DNA of 64,000 nt from Trichuris trichiura (GCA_037903355.1 JBAJFE010000037.1:1302001-1366000); one strand, 5' to 3'; shown: positions 45,128-57,812, counted from the stretch's first letter. Program-made: numbers and translations. Notes: generated by a model from the sequence alone, not told the origin.

Positions 45128-46923
45128 ATAAGGATGGAAAGCCAGGTTGTGGGCTAATTCAGGACCACTTAATATCCCAGTTCTTGCTTACGTTGGAGAC
45201 AGGTTGTTGTCCAACTTAATAATTCTATACATTGGTTAGAGCAGTGTTTTTTATTTGAATTTACTTCAGGGAAAAACAATTACTTGCTGCTAAGCCCCTT
45301 TGGTTATATTGTAGGGGTAATACATTTACTGCCACCGGGAATGCTTATCGACCGGCAAACAAGTTAGTTACTTTGATTTGTTGCACTTCTGTTGCCTAAA
45401 TTTTTTTTATTCAGCTGATATCTTCTCTGCTACTAAGCATTATTCCCTCTTGCCAACACCCATTCAATGTAACTGGTCGTTCCAAAACATTTGTAAATGT
45501 AAAAACGGAGAATCTCATTGTGCCTGTACCAGCTGCTGGAAGAGGCCCCCGCTGATGTCAACAACACGAGATCGTTGTCCCTACCTGGCATTAACTTAAG
45601 ACTACTCATAGGGCGGTGTGACTGTGCCCCCTCCTGTTACGGGACCGTGTCCAGTTTGCAGTGGGTCTCCCTGCTTGAGCTCGCTGTCTTCGTGCGCCAT
45701 TGCTTCCTTGGACTTTTGTCTTTTCATAGGTTACTGTCCTTTCTCGGTTATTCACCTTAATAGGTAGCAACGGCGGTCTATATAAACGGCTGAGGCGGGA
45801 ATGGTTTGGGTAGCTGAATTGGCCATGTTTCTGTCGTGCCACTACCGCTGTTCTGTACCCTCGATACAAAGTTAACAAGATTATTCTTTCAATAAAAGAC
45901 ATATATCAGTCGTATATCGTCGCAGGTAGCTCTGCTGCTTGATTCAATGTTTCTATGCTGTTTTTTTCTTGTATGTATTTGTTACGGAAACTGCAAAAAG
46001 CGTTTATTTGTACTTGCGAATCCTCGGAGCATTTGGAACCCTAAGTGGTCCATTGTTAAAAGTAACAAAATTTATGCTAAGTTTCTATTTAATGATGGGC
46101 TCGCTTTTAGAATTGATCAAAGGCGTGATAGAAGACGCCTGGATTTGACTTGGAAGAAAGTTGGGTTGTCGCGTGTCAAGGACAACTGCTTTGCAGCTTG
46201 TTGGACAAAAACCTATTCGAGGATGCCCCTATGGCAAGCTAATCGCTCTCCCTGGAAGTACCCTCCGCCAATGTACGCTTCATAATATCTTATCGCGCGA
46301 GAGAAAAACCAGTATCCCCTATCTTTCAGCGAGAAAATGAGAAGAGATAAGCTCGACGAGGAGCTGCTTTTGCTTTATCAACCAGTATGCGTTTTGGCTG
46401 CGACGTTTCTGGCTGCAAATTTAGTTGGTGCAACCGAGTGTTCTGTGCGCATAGGCGAAGTAAGAGTTTTTACATTTTCTTTGCAACCATGCGGTTAGAA
46501 CAACAGTTTGTGAAGTTGTATTCGGCCGAGTGGTTGAATTGAGGATTCAACTTTCATTTTTCAGCTTTTTGGGCCAGAAGTGGCTTGCCAATTTCTTTCT
46601 TGCTTTTCCCGCCTGTTCACTACCTACCTGCAACTTCATGCCTTTGCATTAGGTGTTCAAGATATTATCGTGACCAAAAACGTTTGTTATCACCACCGTT
46701 CTTCATTGCTCAAATTAAATGTTATATTTAGGCAAATAGAAAATGCGAAAAGTGATCAGTCCATTAGATAGCTGCGGTAAATCGGCTGTAAGAGACACGC
46801 TGAATCTTCCGGATGCAGAAATGGACACTCTAATAGGTATTCCATGCTTTAATTCTTCATTTGAATTTTTTTTTCATGCCGCACAGTGTAGGGACTTGAT
46901 CATTCAAACTAAAGCCTGTAAAT
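45128..46923 (+). pseudogene. POLR1A: Decayed fragment of RNA polymerase I largest subunit
   Basis: Segments match the middle part of the Pol I largest subunit, the enzyme that makes pre-rRNA in the nucleolus. KDGKPGCGLIQDHLISQ at 45131-45181 fits the Pol I-specific GLIQDHM motif. A weaker block is at about 45277-45365. ISSLLLSIIPS and FNVTGRSKT at about 45414-45490 fit the VSTLLLNIIPEDH region. A short block with DEELLL lies at about 46335-46459. GPEVACQFLSCFSRLFTTYL, QLHAFALGVQDIIVTK at about 46571-46680 is the clearest stretch, and GKSAVRDTLNLPDAEMD follows at about 46778-46830. Introns with GT/AG ends remain. The catalytic NADFDGD region and the C-terminal third are absent. Frames are not continuous between blocks and stops intervene, so I call it a pseudogene. 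An intact but fast-evolving gene is unlikely given the missing ends. Confidence 0.85.
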
Positions 46924-48046
46924 GGTAGTTTGACTGATCGATGATGAAATTATTAGAATAATAGTTTGGGTTGGCTTTTATAGATTATTCTCAGTTTATT
47001 TATTGTGAAGTGCAATTGGTAGTATGCGACGATCTATCGTGACTAAGTAATTTTGAAAACATTAAAACTTCTTATCCCATCGTCGGCAGGTTAAATAATG
47101 ACGACTGCTTGCGAGTGAGTGGGCAGCAACAAGAAATCTGGAACATTTATTTATGAGAATTGAATTGCAGTCGGGAAAACTGACTTTCGTAGTGAAAATG
47201 TCTAGATCGTGGTCTACTTACAGACAATCGTCGTAGTTTATCCTTCTCACGATGACACAAAAAAATTACCTGAAATCTGCAAAATTGTTTAACATTTTTA
47301 TCATTACACAAAAGTTTGTTATTAATTTTGGGTCACCGAGTCAGATGCTCATTTGACATCGTTTCCAACACAGTAGTTGGAATTCATTGACGAAATTTTG
47401 TTTTTCCCGTCGAGTGTTGAGTGGTTCCTTGCCGTTAAAAGGCATAAACAATAGAGCTTCAGTTAGCACTGAACCTGTTAATCATGATAGTTCGAATTCA
47501 AATTTTTTACAATACGTGTTTCAGAAGGCAGGTGCACCACTTCCGCACATACGCAAAACGTAGCATATATTTTGGGGTGCAAGATCTAACGTAAATTATT
47601 TTGCGGAGAAAAAAACTAACAAAATAACACAAGGAAAGCTCTAACGGTCAAATGCGATGTAGTGTCTTTAAACAATGAGTCAACAGGGGAAAAACTTTCA
47701 CTGTACAATCGTTCAGTAGTTTCTTTTGCATCATCGTGCTGCTGTTGCTGTCTCATTTATTGGTGAAACTCGTTTGAGCCTTCCCTTACGGATTAAGAGA
47801 AGTGAGGTTCACTATCTGTTGAAGTAGTGCGGTCAGAGTTTCGCCACCGCAGAGATCTAATCACCAGCTGACTAGATGTGTTGCTGATCTTTTTCTTACT
47901 CAAAAAATTAAGCAAACGACTCCTTAACTTCTCTCCTCTGCACATTAGCATAACATGTGAAAAACCAAGGCAACATCGATTTCCTCAGTGCAAATAGTAG
48001 CATGTTTTGAGTAAACCTGAATCTTATCAATTTCCGTGACTTTCAG
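46924..48046. other. No supportable gene
   Basis: AT-rich sequence between the Pol I fragment and the small exon-like block at 48047. No recognisable product. Confidence 0.55.
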
Positions 48047-48222
48047 AGAAGTTATTGGAAACCAGCTTGAACAGCGAACGAGCTGAAGAAGCGAAGCAGA
48101 TAGAGCATTTGTTGCATGCGACAAGACATTACGACCACGACACTACTTTTCTCTTGTTAGTGTTTGTCAGTTTTTATAATACAAAAGTTTTATTACGGAA
48201 TAATTCCCGTTTAATGTGTTAA
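48047..48222 (+). pseudogene. Exon-like block of unknown origin
   Basis: A CTTTCAG acceptor at 48040-48046 opens a 58-codon frame starting KLLETSLNSERAEEAKQIEH and ending at TAA 48220-48222. The first half is charged and helical. The second half runs into a CGACCACGAC-containing sequence that recurs, diverged, at about 49380-49445. This suggests a real exon whose 3' part was replaced by repeat. Confidence 0.3.
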
Positions 48223-48232
48223 ATAACTCCGG

Positions 48233-48263
48233 AGCTTTCGGGTCGACCGAGACCCGTCTTCAG
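48233..48263 (-). other. CTGANGA hairpin motif
   Basis: On the minus strand: CTGAAGA, stem CGGGTC/GACCCG, loop TCGGTC, AAAGCTC. It is the best-paired stand-alone copy of the hairpin seen in the fold-back elements and in the L2/L3 flanks. Confidence 0.6.
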
Positions 48264-48796
48264 CGGTTGTAAGTCACAACGTTCTTCAGCGAAGAAAAAA
48301 TGGGCTTTTGGCTTTTGGCAGAAACGCGTACCGTGCAATCGGTGAAAGGAATCCAGCGATGCACGCTTAAGAAGAGAAGGGTAAGCGAATTCTGGCAACC
48401 GAAAGAGTCAATTTGAGAGTGCAGTTACGAACTGCTGTTTTACTTAAGTACGTTTTTTTTCAAATTGTTCTTTAATCAACCCGACATATTCGACTTTACT
48501 TGAATCAGATGTAATCGTATTCACGCAATGCAAGAGTCGTGCGGCATTGATGCTGATGCCAGTTCTATTGTTCAGCTTTCTCTTTTGCAAAATGCTTCAA
48601 AAGCAACGAGAAACCAATTATTCCTACTAAGGAAATGAAGTCTGTTTTCGCCCGTTACGGTATAAATGTTGATTAAGGCATCTGACAATATTTATTGGTC
48701 ACATGACCCATACCAGCAAGTATCAACCCTTCAAAAAAACTTTCATGTACACTTCGACATTTCCATTACAAGAAATAACATTTGAAACCACTATGG

Positions 48797-48981
48797 CATA
48801 GTTTCTCAACCTTTTTTGCCCCAGGGCTCCCCTAGGCCTTGTCAGGGCCCACCAGGGCCCCCCTAGGCCATGTCAGGGCCCCTAAGCCTTGTAAGGGCCC
48901 ACCGTTTATTGCGACAATGTCCTGCCCCATTATCCTCCAGGGCTCCCAGGGGGGCCCCAGGGCCCATGTTGAGAAGCACTG
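48797..48981. mobile_element. Short non-autonomous hAT-type element
   Basis: Terminal inverted repeats of hAT type: the left end CATAGTTTCTCAAC pairs with the right end, whose complement is CAGTGCTTCTCAAC. The flanks show an 8-bp target-site duplication, CACTATGG (48789-48796) and CACTATGA (48982-48989), 7 of 8 matching. The inside is unusually GC-rich for this window, with repeated CAGGGCCC/GGGGCCC words. It codes for nothing; the minus and plus frames here are incidental. Confidence 0.85.
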
Positions 48982-49379
48982 CACTATGACATTCATGAAA
49001 GACGCAATAGTCAATAGTAATTCGATGTGCACCTCTGTAACAGCTATTGTTCAAAATTATGCATTATGAATGTTGAAGACCTCTTAAATACGCCTTCAGG
49101 AGTGGTCATTGGTCGATTGCCTCACATTGGTACTGGATGCTTTGATATTCTGTATCTTTCGTATTAGACAGTGTTCGAATCTTGATATGAACCTGTCAAT
49201 AACAACGTTTGCAAGCCTGATCCAATTGATCAGATGTTACTATCAGGGAACAGCGCTGTCTGTTTAGCAGAAGTATTTGACACCACATTACACCCACTGA
49301 GCTCTCTTTGCGTGCAAGATTGAGAAAATGGACGCGCCGCCTGTGGATAAATATTTTCCGAAATCACTATTACGGCGAC

Positions 49380-52109
49380 GACGACCACGACCACGACGAC
49401 ATTACCTTTTTCCCTTCTTAGTCTTTGTCGGCTTTTGTTTTATAACTCCGTCCAAGTTTCCAGCGTAGCTTTTGGGGCGAAAACAAACCCTGAACCGTCA
49501 GCTTAAAGCTAGTTTTAAGTTCTCTTTCGCTGCTACATTCAGGTGAAGCAGAAAAGAAAAAACGGCGGAGAATTTGTGTATGTTTAAAGCGGTAAAGGTG
49601 ACTGAATTTCCCCTGTATGAGTGGAATGGCAAAAAAATACAGCTTAGTAAGAGTTCTGTAGCGTTCAAGCACTGTTTACGCGGAAGAGATAACAAGAATT
49701 GAACACGTCGTGAAATGAAAAAAAAATGGAATCGCTTCTCGAATGTCGGTGAAAAAGCTGATGAGTGAACAGTCAATGAAAACACGAAATAACAGTTTTG
49801 CAGCTAAAGAATCTTCAACTTTGCCACGCTAAATATTTTAAAATTTCAAAATACGGTCAGGTTGTCGATAGCTGAACCTGCATACTTTTCTTATCGGTAT
49901 TCGGTTTTGGTCGCAGTGCATTTAGACGAAGGATGAGTAACTCAACGCAAGCTGTCCCATGTCGTATCAAGGTAAGCTTGACATTGATAGTTGCTCTACG
50001 TTATCCAAGGCTTCTTACGAAATTGTTTACGTAGTAGTCTGCAGTTAATACTCCGCCTTTCGATTATTGCTAAGTTCTTGCGTAATGTTTCAGCTGAAAA
50101 AACTCGTAGAATTCTTTTTACAATAGTTAACTTTCTAAGTTGCAAGAATGTTGTTGGTTATGCCTATGTTTTGTTTAAAGTTTCTAAACTAATCGTACCT
50201 TTTAACAAGATTGTAATTCTTTTCTTTTTCTTCGTCCTTTTAAAAAAAATAGTGCAATTCGATGCTATATTTTTTCGTCGGTCTGATCCATAACTCTCTA
50301 TAGAACAACTATAACACTGTAAGTACTTATTGCGTAATTGAAGTATGGAATTTCGATCCCGTGAAAACTTTCATTAAGCGCAGCTTTCAGGAGGACACGG
50401 TTCCCGTCTTCAGCGCAAGATTAGTCTGTGCTAGTGTTTCCACTGAGCAACTGGATTCAATTTCGTACGTAATGCCATGCGGTTATCCCCCGAAACTAAG
50501 GGTTTGTCACTTCGCAATATGGGACAGATATTGGGTGATCTTTTTGAACTCTAATTGAAATTCAAGAGGCTTTCCCAGTTGTTTCATCTTTCCCGTAATC
50601 TAGCGATATCGTAGAAGAATCAAGTAAGGCATTGGTGTTCAGTCCCCTGTAGAAAACTGCCGACGGCAGAATCTTTTATCAGTGATCTATTCTATCAGGT
50701 TTGTCGAAAATCCGTTTTCCTTGAGCGTCTTTCAGAGATAATTTAGTTCTTCGAGAAAAGATTCATTGTGCTGTATTAACTTTGAACTAATACGTCTTGT
50801 ATAGAGTCTGTAGTTACGGCTCGGAGATAGTAATAGTGGAGGATCAGGTACGCATCTGAAGCATAGCTTATGCTAGATTTCGCACAAAAGCTTTCTCCTT
50901 CTGAAAAACGCTTGTTTGTAATACAAATATTTCATAATTTAAATATGCCATTTTTTCATGTTTCAATTGTTTCTTCTTACGGAATTCGTCCCGTTAAAAT
51001 ACAAAACTTTAATAAGATTCCGTAGGATTCAGGCCGCGCGCGACCCGTCCTCAGCGGTGCTAAAATTAATGACATTAACAGTACCAAACTAATTATTATA
51101 TCGGTGAGGAGACTGGAGTACGCACCGCATTCTCATAGTGGAGCTCGCTGACCTGTAAAAGAAAATTGCGGATCAAAACACGGCAGAGAAGAAAACAGAG
51201 GTGACGCGAAAGAGTTCCTGATTCGACAAGGAAGCCTTAAGGTGCCGTTTGCGGCCTGCAATTTATTTCGTTCTCGTAGCAAATAACCTCGAAGAGAATG
51301 TCGACCGATAGGGTGTGAATTAGGCGGGAGAGAACAGTGTTTTCAGCGTATAGGAACAAAAGGGTTGGTTTTGTCTTGCTACAATTTATTAGAGTACGAA
51401 CTTATAACCATTCTTTACGTTTCCATTTTTTTCATTGACTGATTGGTCAAATTATTCACCCTGTAGCTGAGACTCTAATCGTTTTCATGTTCAATGTGAT
51501 TCTCCATATGCTGTAGAACAGAACAATTTTGCGATGCAGTTCTTTCCGCACAGCAGAATTTTCTTATCAGCGTTTATGATTTTCAAAAATAGCAATAATG
51601 AGGGATCATGGCTGAGTTGTTTATTGGCCGCGTCGGTTTAGTAATTCTTGCAGACTGAATTTTTGTTAATGATGAATGTACGTATGTAATCTTTTGTTAT
51701 AATCCTCAGTGTGTTAAACTGACGGGACATTGCTCCTCAAATGAGTAAATTTAAACCAGATTAAATGTTTCTTATGTTCTTTGAATCGCTCAGTTACGTT
51801 TAGCTCAGTTTCTTCTGCATAAAGGTTCGAACAGCTGCATTCAACTACGTACAAGATGCTTTAACGTTTGTCCTCCGAAACTAAGAGTTTGTCGCTTCAG
51901 ATTATGGAGTAGATATTGTGTGACCTTTTTGTTCTTTAAATAAAATTTAAGAGACTTTCCTAATTCCGTTATCTTTTCTTCTAATGTACCGATATGTGAA
52001 AAGATCGTTTACGGTTATGGTTTTCATTCCGCTGTTTCTTTTCAGTGATCGTTAGTGTGAGATTTGTTAAAAATCTGTTTTCCTTGATCGTCTTTCAAAG
52101 ATCATTTAG
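49380..52109 (+). repeat. Left flank of satellite module 2 (L2)
   Basis: From 49501 it is collinear with 55985-57812 (L3), except for a roughly 0.77-kb segment (about 50890-51660) missing from L3 and kept, diverged, in L1. It contains two CTGANGA hairpins (50382-50413, 51025-51054) and an internal diverged duplication (about 50440-50760 and 51780-52105). A possible tiny spliced frame is ATG at 49933 with donor GTAAGC at 49972 and acceptor TTTCAG at 50093. Its start codon is ATC in L3, so I do not call a gene. Confidence 0.85.
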
Positions 52110-54373
52110 CTGAATGGGAAACGAAAAGCTCAGCAACAGCGGCCTGCTTTTCTGAGCGATCGCTTTCCCGTTCGATGCGATATGGAAAGTAGCGCCAGAA
52201 ACATAATCCTGCAATGTTCTAGCTTTTAGACAGCTGTGTTGGTTCCTGTACGACTCCTCGACGCCATTATATCTCTTGATAGCCATGATCGTCTAAAGTT
52301 GCTCTTCTAAAGCTTGGAGGCACCTAGAAGACGTAGTTTAACTGGCGAATAGTATGTGCCTATAGTTAAGCGGAGCCATATTCCTAGTTTTCAGAGGTCG
52401 AGTAATGAACGGAAAGCCGAAAATATGAAAAAGTTCTCTTTTTACATTTTTCGTACAGTAGATGAACGAAACGCAGGTACCGATATTTTCAACAATACTC
52501 GCAGGCTGTCCGCCGCGCGCCGGATAGGTCTTTCGTCCGTGAAAAAACCGTAGAGCCGCTATGATGCTCCTGCAAAGTGGGAGCGGGAACACCGAGGGGA
52601 ACTCACCCTGTTTTTGCGCGTGATCCCATCACCCGAGCAGAAATGCAAAGTGGTCGCAGAAACCAAATCATGCACCGTACTAGCTTTTATACAGCTGTGT
52701 TGAGTCGCGTAAGAGTCTTAGAAGCTGTTAGACTTCCTGATGGCGGTGTTTGACTGAAGTTGTTTTTCCTTGCCCTGGGGGCACGGTAATGAAGAAGTTT
52801 AACTGCCGAATATTATGTGCGTATACCTACGCAGAGCCATATTTCCGTTTTATGGAGCTCATTTGTGCAACGGGAGAGCAGAAACACGAAAGCGAGTCTT
52901 TTTACATTCTTCGTACAGTAGATGAACGAAAAGCAGGTACCAGTATTTTCAAAATTCTTAACTAGGCGTCGCATGCGCGGCGGAAACGTTTCTTGTGAGC
53001 TAGAGGGCTGTAGTAGCGCTGCAGCTTTCATGCGGAGTGGGATTTGATACGCGGACCGGTAGGGAGCCTGTTCTTCTGCGCGATGGCTTCATTTGAAACT
53101 AAATCGAAAGGAGTGCTCAAAAACGTGTTCGCTGCATCCTCCTTGCTGCTAAGTGGATGCTCTGGGTCGGATAGAGACTTTGGAAGCTGTAAGTTTCGTT
53201 TGTCGCGGTGATCGACAAAAGGCGCTTTTCTATACACTGGCCGTTCATGGACGAAGAACTTTACGTAGCGAGTATTATGTTCCTATACTTATGGAAAGCA
53301 GCATTCGGACTTTTCGAGCCACGGGAGGCTGGAAATAGGAGAAATGACTTTCTACGTACAGTAGATGTACGAAAAGCAGGTACCACGTTTTTCAAAAATA
53401 CTCATAGGCCTTCCTCTGCGCGCCCGACTAGTGTTTTGTGCGCGAGAGCGCTTCAGTAGCGCAGTATCGGTTCTCTGTTATGGGAACAGAAACGCAGAAC
53501 TATAATGAGCCCCTTTTTTTTCGCGCGATGGCTTCATTTGAATCCAAATCTAACGTAGCCGGCATAAACGTAGTCCTGCATTATTCTGGCTTCTGGAAGC
53601 TATAGGTTTCGCTTGTGGCGGTGTTCGACCAAAACCGCTCTTGTATAGCCAGGGCGCGCATAGACGACGTAGTTTAAGTAGCGAATGTCATAGCCGCATA
53701 ATTATAGAGAGCATAGATCGGATTTTTCCGAGATCGTTTGAGCTACGGGTAGCTGGAGATATGAAAAAATTTTGTTTTAACATTCTTCGTACAGTAGGTT
53801 AACGATAAGAAGGGAGTAGTATTTTCAAAAATAGTCACTAGCCGTCTAACGCTCGCATGAGAACGGTATTATTTTCGAGACGGTTACAGACGCGCCAAAA
53901 CGCTTTTGCGAAAAAGATAAAAAAAAAGGCCGAGCGAGAGCGAAGCAGTTTTTTGCACCATCGCTTCATCCGAAACGAAATGGAAAGTTACGGGCACAAT
54001 CGTACTCCTTAATGCGTGTTGCCAACAGATGGCTGTGCTGCCCCGCTATAGAGCTTTGGAATCTGCAGATTGCTATGATTGTGGTGTTCCATTGGAGCCG
54101 CACTTGTATATTCTGAGGGGCGCATACAGGAACTTTTAACTGGCTAATATAGTGCCCCTATACTTACGGTTAGTGCCACTCCGATTTTTCAGTGCTTGTG
54201 CGAGCAACGGACAGCTGGAAATACGATAAAATGCTAGTTTTTGGATTAATGCTACAGTAAGTAAAGGAAAAGCAGGTACCACTATTTTCAAAAATAGTGA
54301 TGAAGCCTCCGGAGAGCGTGGACAAGTTTTTTGTCTGCAAGAAAGCTACCGGTGGCTGCGTGAAACCGTTTCG
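52110..54373 (+). repeat. Satellite array 2: five units
   Basis: CGTACAGTAG-type boxes at about 52456, 52914, 53357, 53791 and 54254. Each unit matches, in order, one of the last units of array 1 (25052-27779). The first unit is a fusion: its left part matches the unit with box 25392 and its right part the unit with box 25860, so one unit was deleted precisely at the box. Confidence 0.93.
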
Positions 54374-55905
54374 CGTCACAAAAAGACGCGCCAAACAAAC
54401 ACGTAACGCCTTTTCACTTTTGCGTCAAAAGAAGGCACGTCAAACTGAGACGTCATATTTTAACTGTGCGTAAATTTGTTTCATTTGAAAAAAAAGGTAT
54501 GTTTAGCTTAATTAGAATGGGTGCATGTCGACTGCAGCTGAACGTGAGAGTTGCGTGAAAAGAAAGCGAGTCAATGTGACTTGAAAGGTTATTTTGTCAT
54601 CGTCGGGATACTTTTATGTATTTGCAGTTAAACGTGAAAAGTAACGCACGTAAACGGTATGACGTGAATTAATTATAGAAGAGAATGATAGATTTCTTTC
54701 AGTTTTAGATTTAAAGTGAATGTTTTCAGAAAAGTGGGTATTGCGAATTGTTTTCCAGTTTCAAAAGTGCTCATCGTTTAAGCTCTCTTTAAACAGGTTG
54801 AAGGCTGCGGTGTATAAAAGGTATGAGTAGAGAAGCAAACAGATAAAGCGAACAACTGTGCTGTTTGCTCGAGACTTTAAGAATAGAGTAAAATTGAGGT
54901 AAAGAAAGAACAAAAGAATAAAGAAAGAAACGCAAATGAATACAATTCATAGTGGCAAGCGGACAAGAATAAAGCGATGGAACAGGAAAGCCGCAGAAAC
55001 CAGGATGATATAAAAGACGGAAAGGAAGCGTAGAAGGCACCAAGAGAAAGATGAGAAAGAAGAAAAGAAACGACGAAGGACTATTAAAGAAGAAGGAAAG
55101 GAATAAGGTAGGAAAATTCGAACAAAAAAGGAAGAGAAAGAAGGAAGAAAAGAAGACCGAAAACAGTCTATGCCAACATAGAGCAAACCACACTACAAAC
55201 AAACTTCAATCGGGTTAAATAGAGTTTAAACGATGGCCAATTCAAAAAACAGAAAACAATTGACATTTCAACATACTTTCACCAGTTAATTCCCACCTAC
55301 AATGGATAGCTGTGAATATAAATCCTTTACGATAAAAACTCTTAAACCGTGATTCTATTTTATTGTGAACATAATGTTTATGTAAAAGCACAACCTATAT
55401 TCAGAGATGTAATTATTGTTCCTAATATTTTCTTATTAAGTTGAGATTTAAGGTTTATCGCACCCTGTCGAAGGTCCTTTGAATCAGCGTTGATGGCGAG
55501 CAACAATCCGCCCTGAAAGCTCTACTTGGGAAGAAAAGATGAGAAAACAATATGTCGTATCTTTTTGAATAGTACAATAATGGAGTAATGCACGCAGTTA
55601 TTTGGAAGTTTTTCATGTGTTAAGTAGTTTGCCCGGAAAAGCAGCCTAAATTTATTTTTCTTTTTCAATGACGATTGATAGTTGCCCATGAAACCGACCG
55701 TTCACGAAATCTACCGCAACTTTGTCATTCAAATTCCTAAGGATAATAAGTGACGTATACCCAACATGAAAACGAATACACCCGTGAAAACCAGTAATTT
55801 AGTTCCCCATTAAAGACGGAACATCAAAAAGTAAATTTGTTTTAAGAACAAAGCCTCTTTCAATTCTTTTATTAGTTGCTATGGTTTTTGTGGTTGTAAA
55901 TTGCT
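54374..55905 (+). repeat. Right flank of satellite module 2 (R2), truncated
   Basis: Collinear with 27780-29330 and 60529-62060, including the CGTCAA edge and purine-rich stretch (about 54895-55165). It breaks off near 55905 at TGCTGTATGCACTAC. Confidence 0.9.
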
Positions 55906-55984
55906 GTATGCACTACAACAACTCAATAAGTTGCCCTACAAATTGCTGTATTCTGTATGCAATACTACCACTACAACAACTCAA
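55906..55984. other. Junction between module 2 and module 3
   Basis: A short stretch with repeated ACTACAACAACTCAA and AATTGCTGTAT words separates truncated R2 from the start of L3. The short repeats could be filler or microhomology from the duplication event. Confidence 0.6.
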
Positions 55985-57812
55985 CTTAAAGCTACTTTTA
56001 AATTCTCCTTCGCTGCTGCATTCAGGTGAAGCAGAAAACAAAAACGCCGGAGAATTTGTGTATGTTTAAAGCGGTAAAGGTGACTGAACTTCCCCTGTAT
56101 GAGTGGAATGGCGAAAAAATACAGCTTAGTAAGAGTTCTGTAGCGTTCAAGCACTGTTTACGCGGAAGAGATATCAAGAATTGAACACGTCGTGGAATGA
56201 AAAAAGTATGCAATCGCTTCTCGAATGTCGGTGAAAAAGCTGATGAGTGAACAGTCAGTGAAAACACGAAATAACAGTTTTGCAGCTAAAGAATCTTCAA
56301 CCTAGCCACGTTAAATATTTTAAAATTTCAAAATACGGTCAGGTTGTCGATAACTGAACCTGCATACTTTTCTTATCTGTATTTGGTTTTGGTCGCGGTG
56401 CATTTAGACGAAGGATCAGTAATTCAACGCAAGCTGTCCCATGTCGTATCAAGGTAAGCTTGACATTAATAGTTGCTCTACGTCATCCAAGGCTTCTTAC
56501 GAAGTTGCTAACGTAGTAGTCACTAGTTAATACTCCGCTTTTCGACTATTGCTAAGTTCTTGCGTAATGTTTCAGCTGAAAAGACTCGTAGAATTGTTTT
56601 TACAATAGTTATCATTCTAACCTTCATCAATGTTGCTGACTTTGCCTATGTTTTGTTTAAAGTTTTTAAACTTATGGTACCTTGTAACATGATTGTAATT
56701 TTTCTTTTTCTTCGTCTTTTTAAAAAAATACTGCAATTCGATGCTACACTTTTTCGTCGGTCTGATCCATAACTCTCTATAGAAAACTATAACACTATAA
56801 GTACTTATTGCGTAATTGAAGTATGGAATTTCGATCCCGTGAAAACTTCCATTAAGCGCAGCTTTCAGGAGGACACGGTTCCCGTCTTCAGCGGAAGATT
56901 AGTCTGTGCTAGTGTTTCCACTGAGCAACTGGATTCAATTTCGTACGTAATGCCATGCGGTTATCCCCCGAAACTAAGGGTTTGTCACTTCAGAATATGG
57001 GACAGATATTGGATGATCTTTTTGAACTCTAATTGAAATTCAAGAGGCTTTCCCAGTTGTTTCATCTTTCCCGTAATCTAGCGATATCGTAGAAGAATCA
57101 AGTAAGGCATTGGTGTGCACTCCCCTGTAGAAAACTGCCGACGGCAGAATCTTTTATCAGTGATCTATTCTATCAGGTTTGTTCAAAATGCGTCTTGCTT
57201 GAGCGTCTTTCAGAGATAATTTAGTTCTTCGAGAATAGATTCCTTGTGCTGTATTAACTTTGAACTAATACGTCTTGTATAGAGTCTGTAGTTACGGCTC
57301 CGAGATAGTAATAGTGGAGGATCAGGTACGCATCTGAAGCATAGCTTATGCTAGATTTCTGAATTTTTGTTAATCATGAATGTACGTATGTAATTTTTAG
57401 TTATAATGCTCAGTGTGTTAAACCGGCGAGACGTTGCTCCTCAAATGAGTAAATTTAAACCAGATTAAATGTTTCTTATGTTCTTTGAATCGCTCAGTTA
57501 CGTTTAGCTCAGTTTCTTCTGCATAAAGGTTCGAACAGCTGCATTCAACTACGTACAAAATGCTTTAACGTTTGTCCTCCGAAACTAAGAGTTTCTCGCT
57601 TCAGATTATGGAGTAGATATTGGGTGACCTTTTTGTTCTTTAAATAAAATTTAAGAGACTTTCCCAATTCCCTTATCTTTTCCTCTAGTGTACCGACATC
57701 TTAGAAGATCGTTTGCGGTTATGGTTTTCATTCCGCTGTTTCTTTTCAGTGATCGTTAGTGTGAGATTTGTTAAAACTCTGTCTTCCTTGATCGTCTTTC
57801 AAAGATCATTTA
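55985..57812 (+). repeat. Left flank of satellite module 3 (L3)
   Basis: Matches L2 at an offset of about 6.48 kb up to about 57360, then at about 5.70 kb because of the missing 0.77-kb segment. It keeps one CTGANGA hairpin (56860-56891). The junction to the array (ATCATTTAG|CTGAATGGG) is identical to that of L2. Confidence 0.9.

Noticed and set aside
49933..50126. Tiny spliced gene: ATG at 49933, donor at 49972, acceptor before 50094, stop at 50124
   Set aside because: It would encode only about 23 residues, and the start codon is ATC in the L3 copy. Chance splice signals are sufficient.
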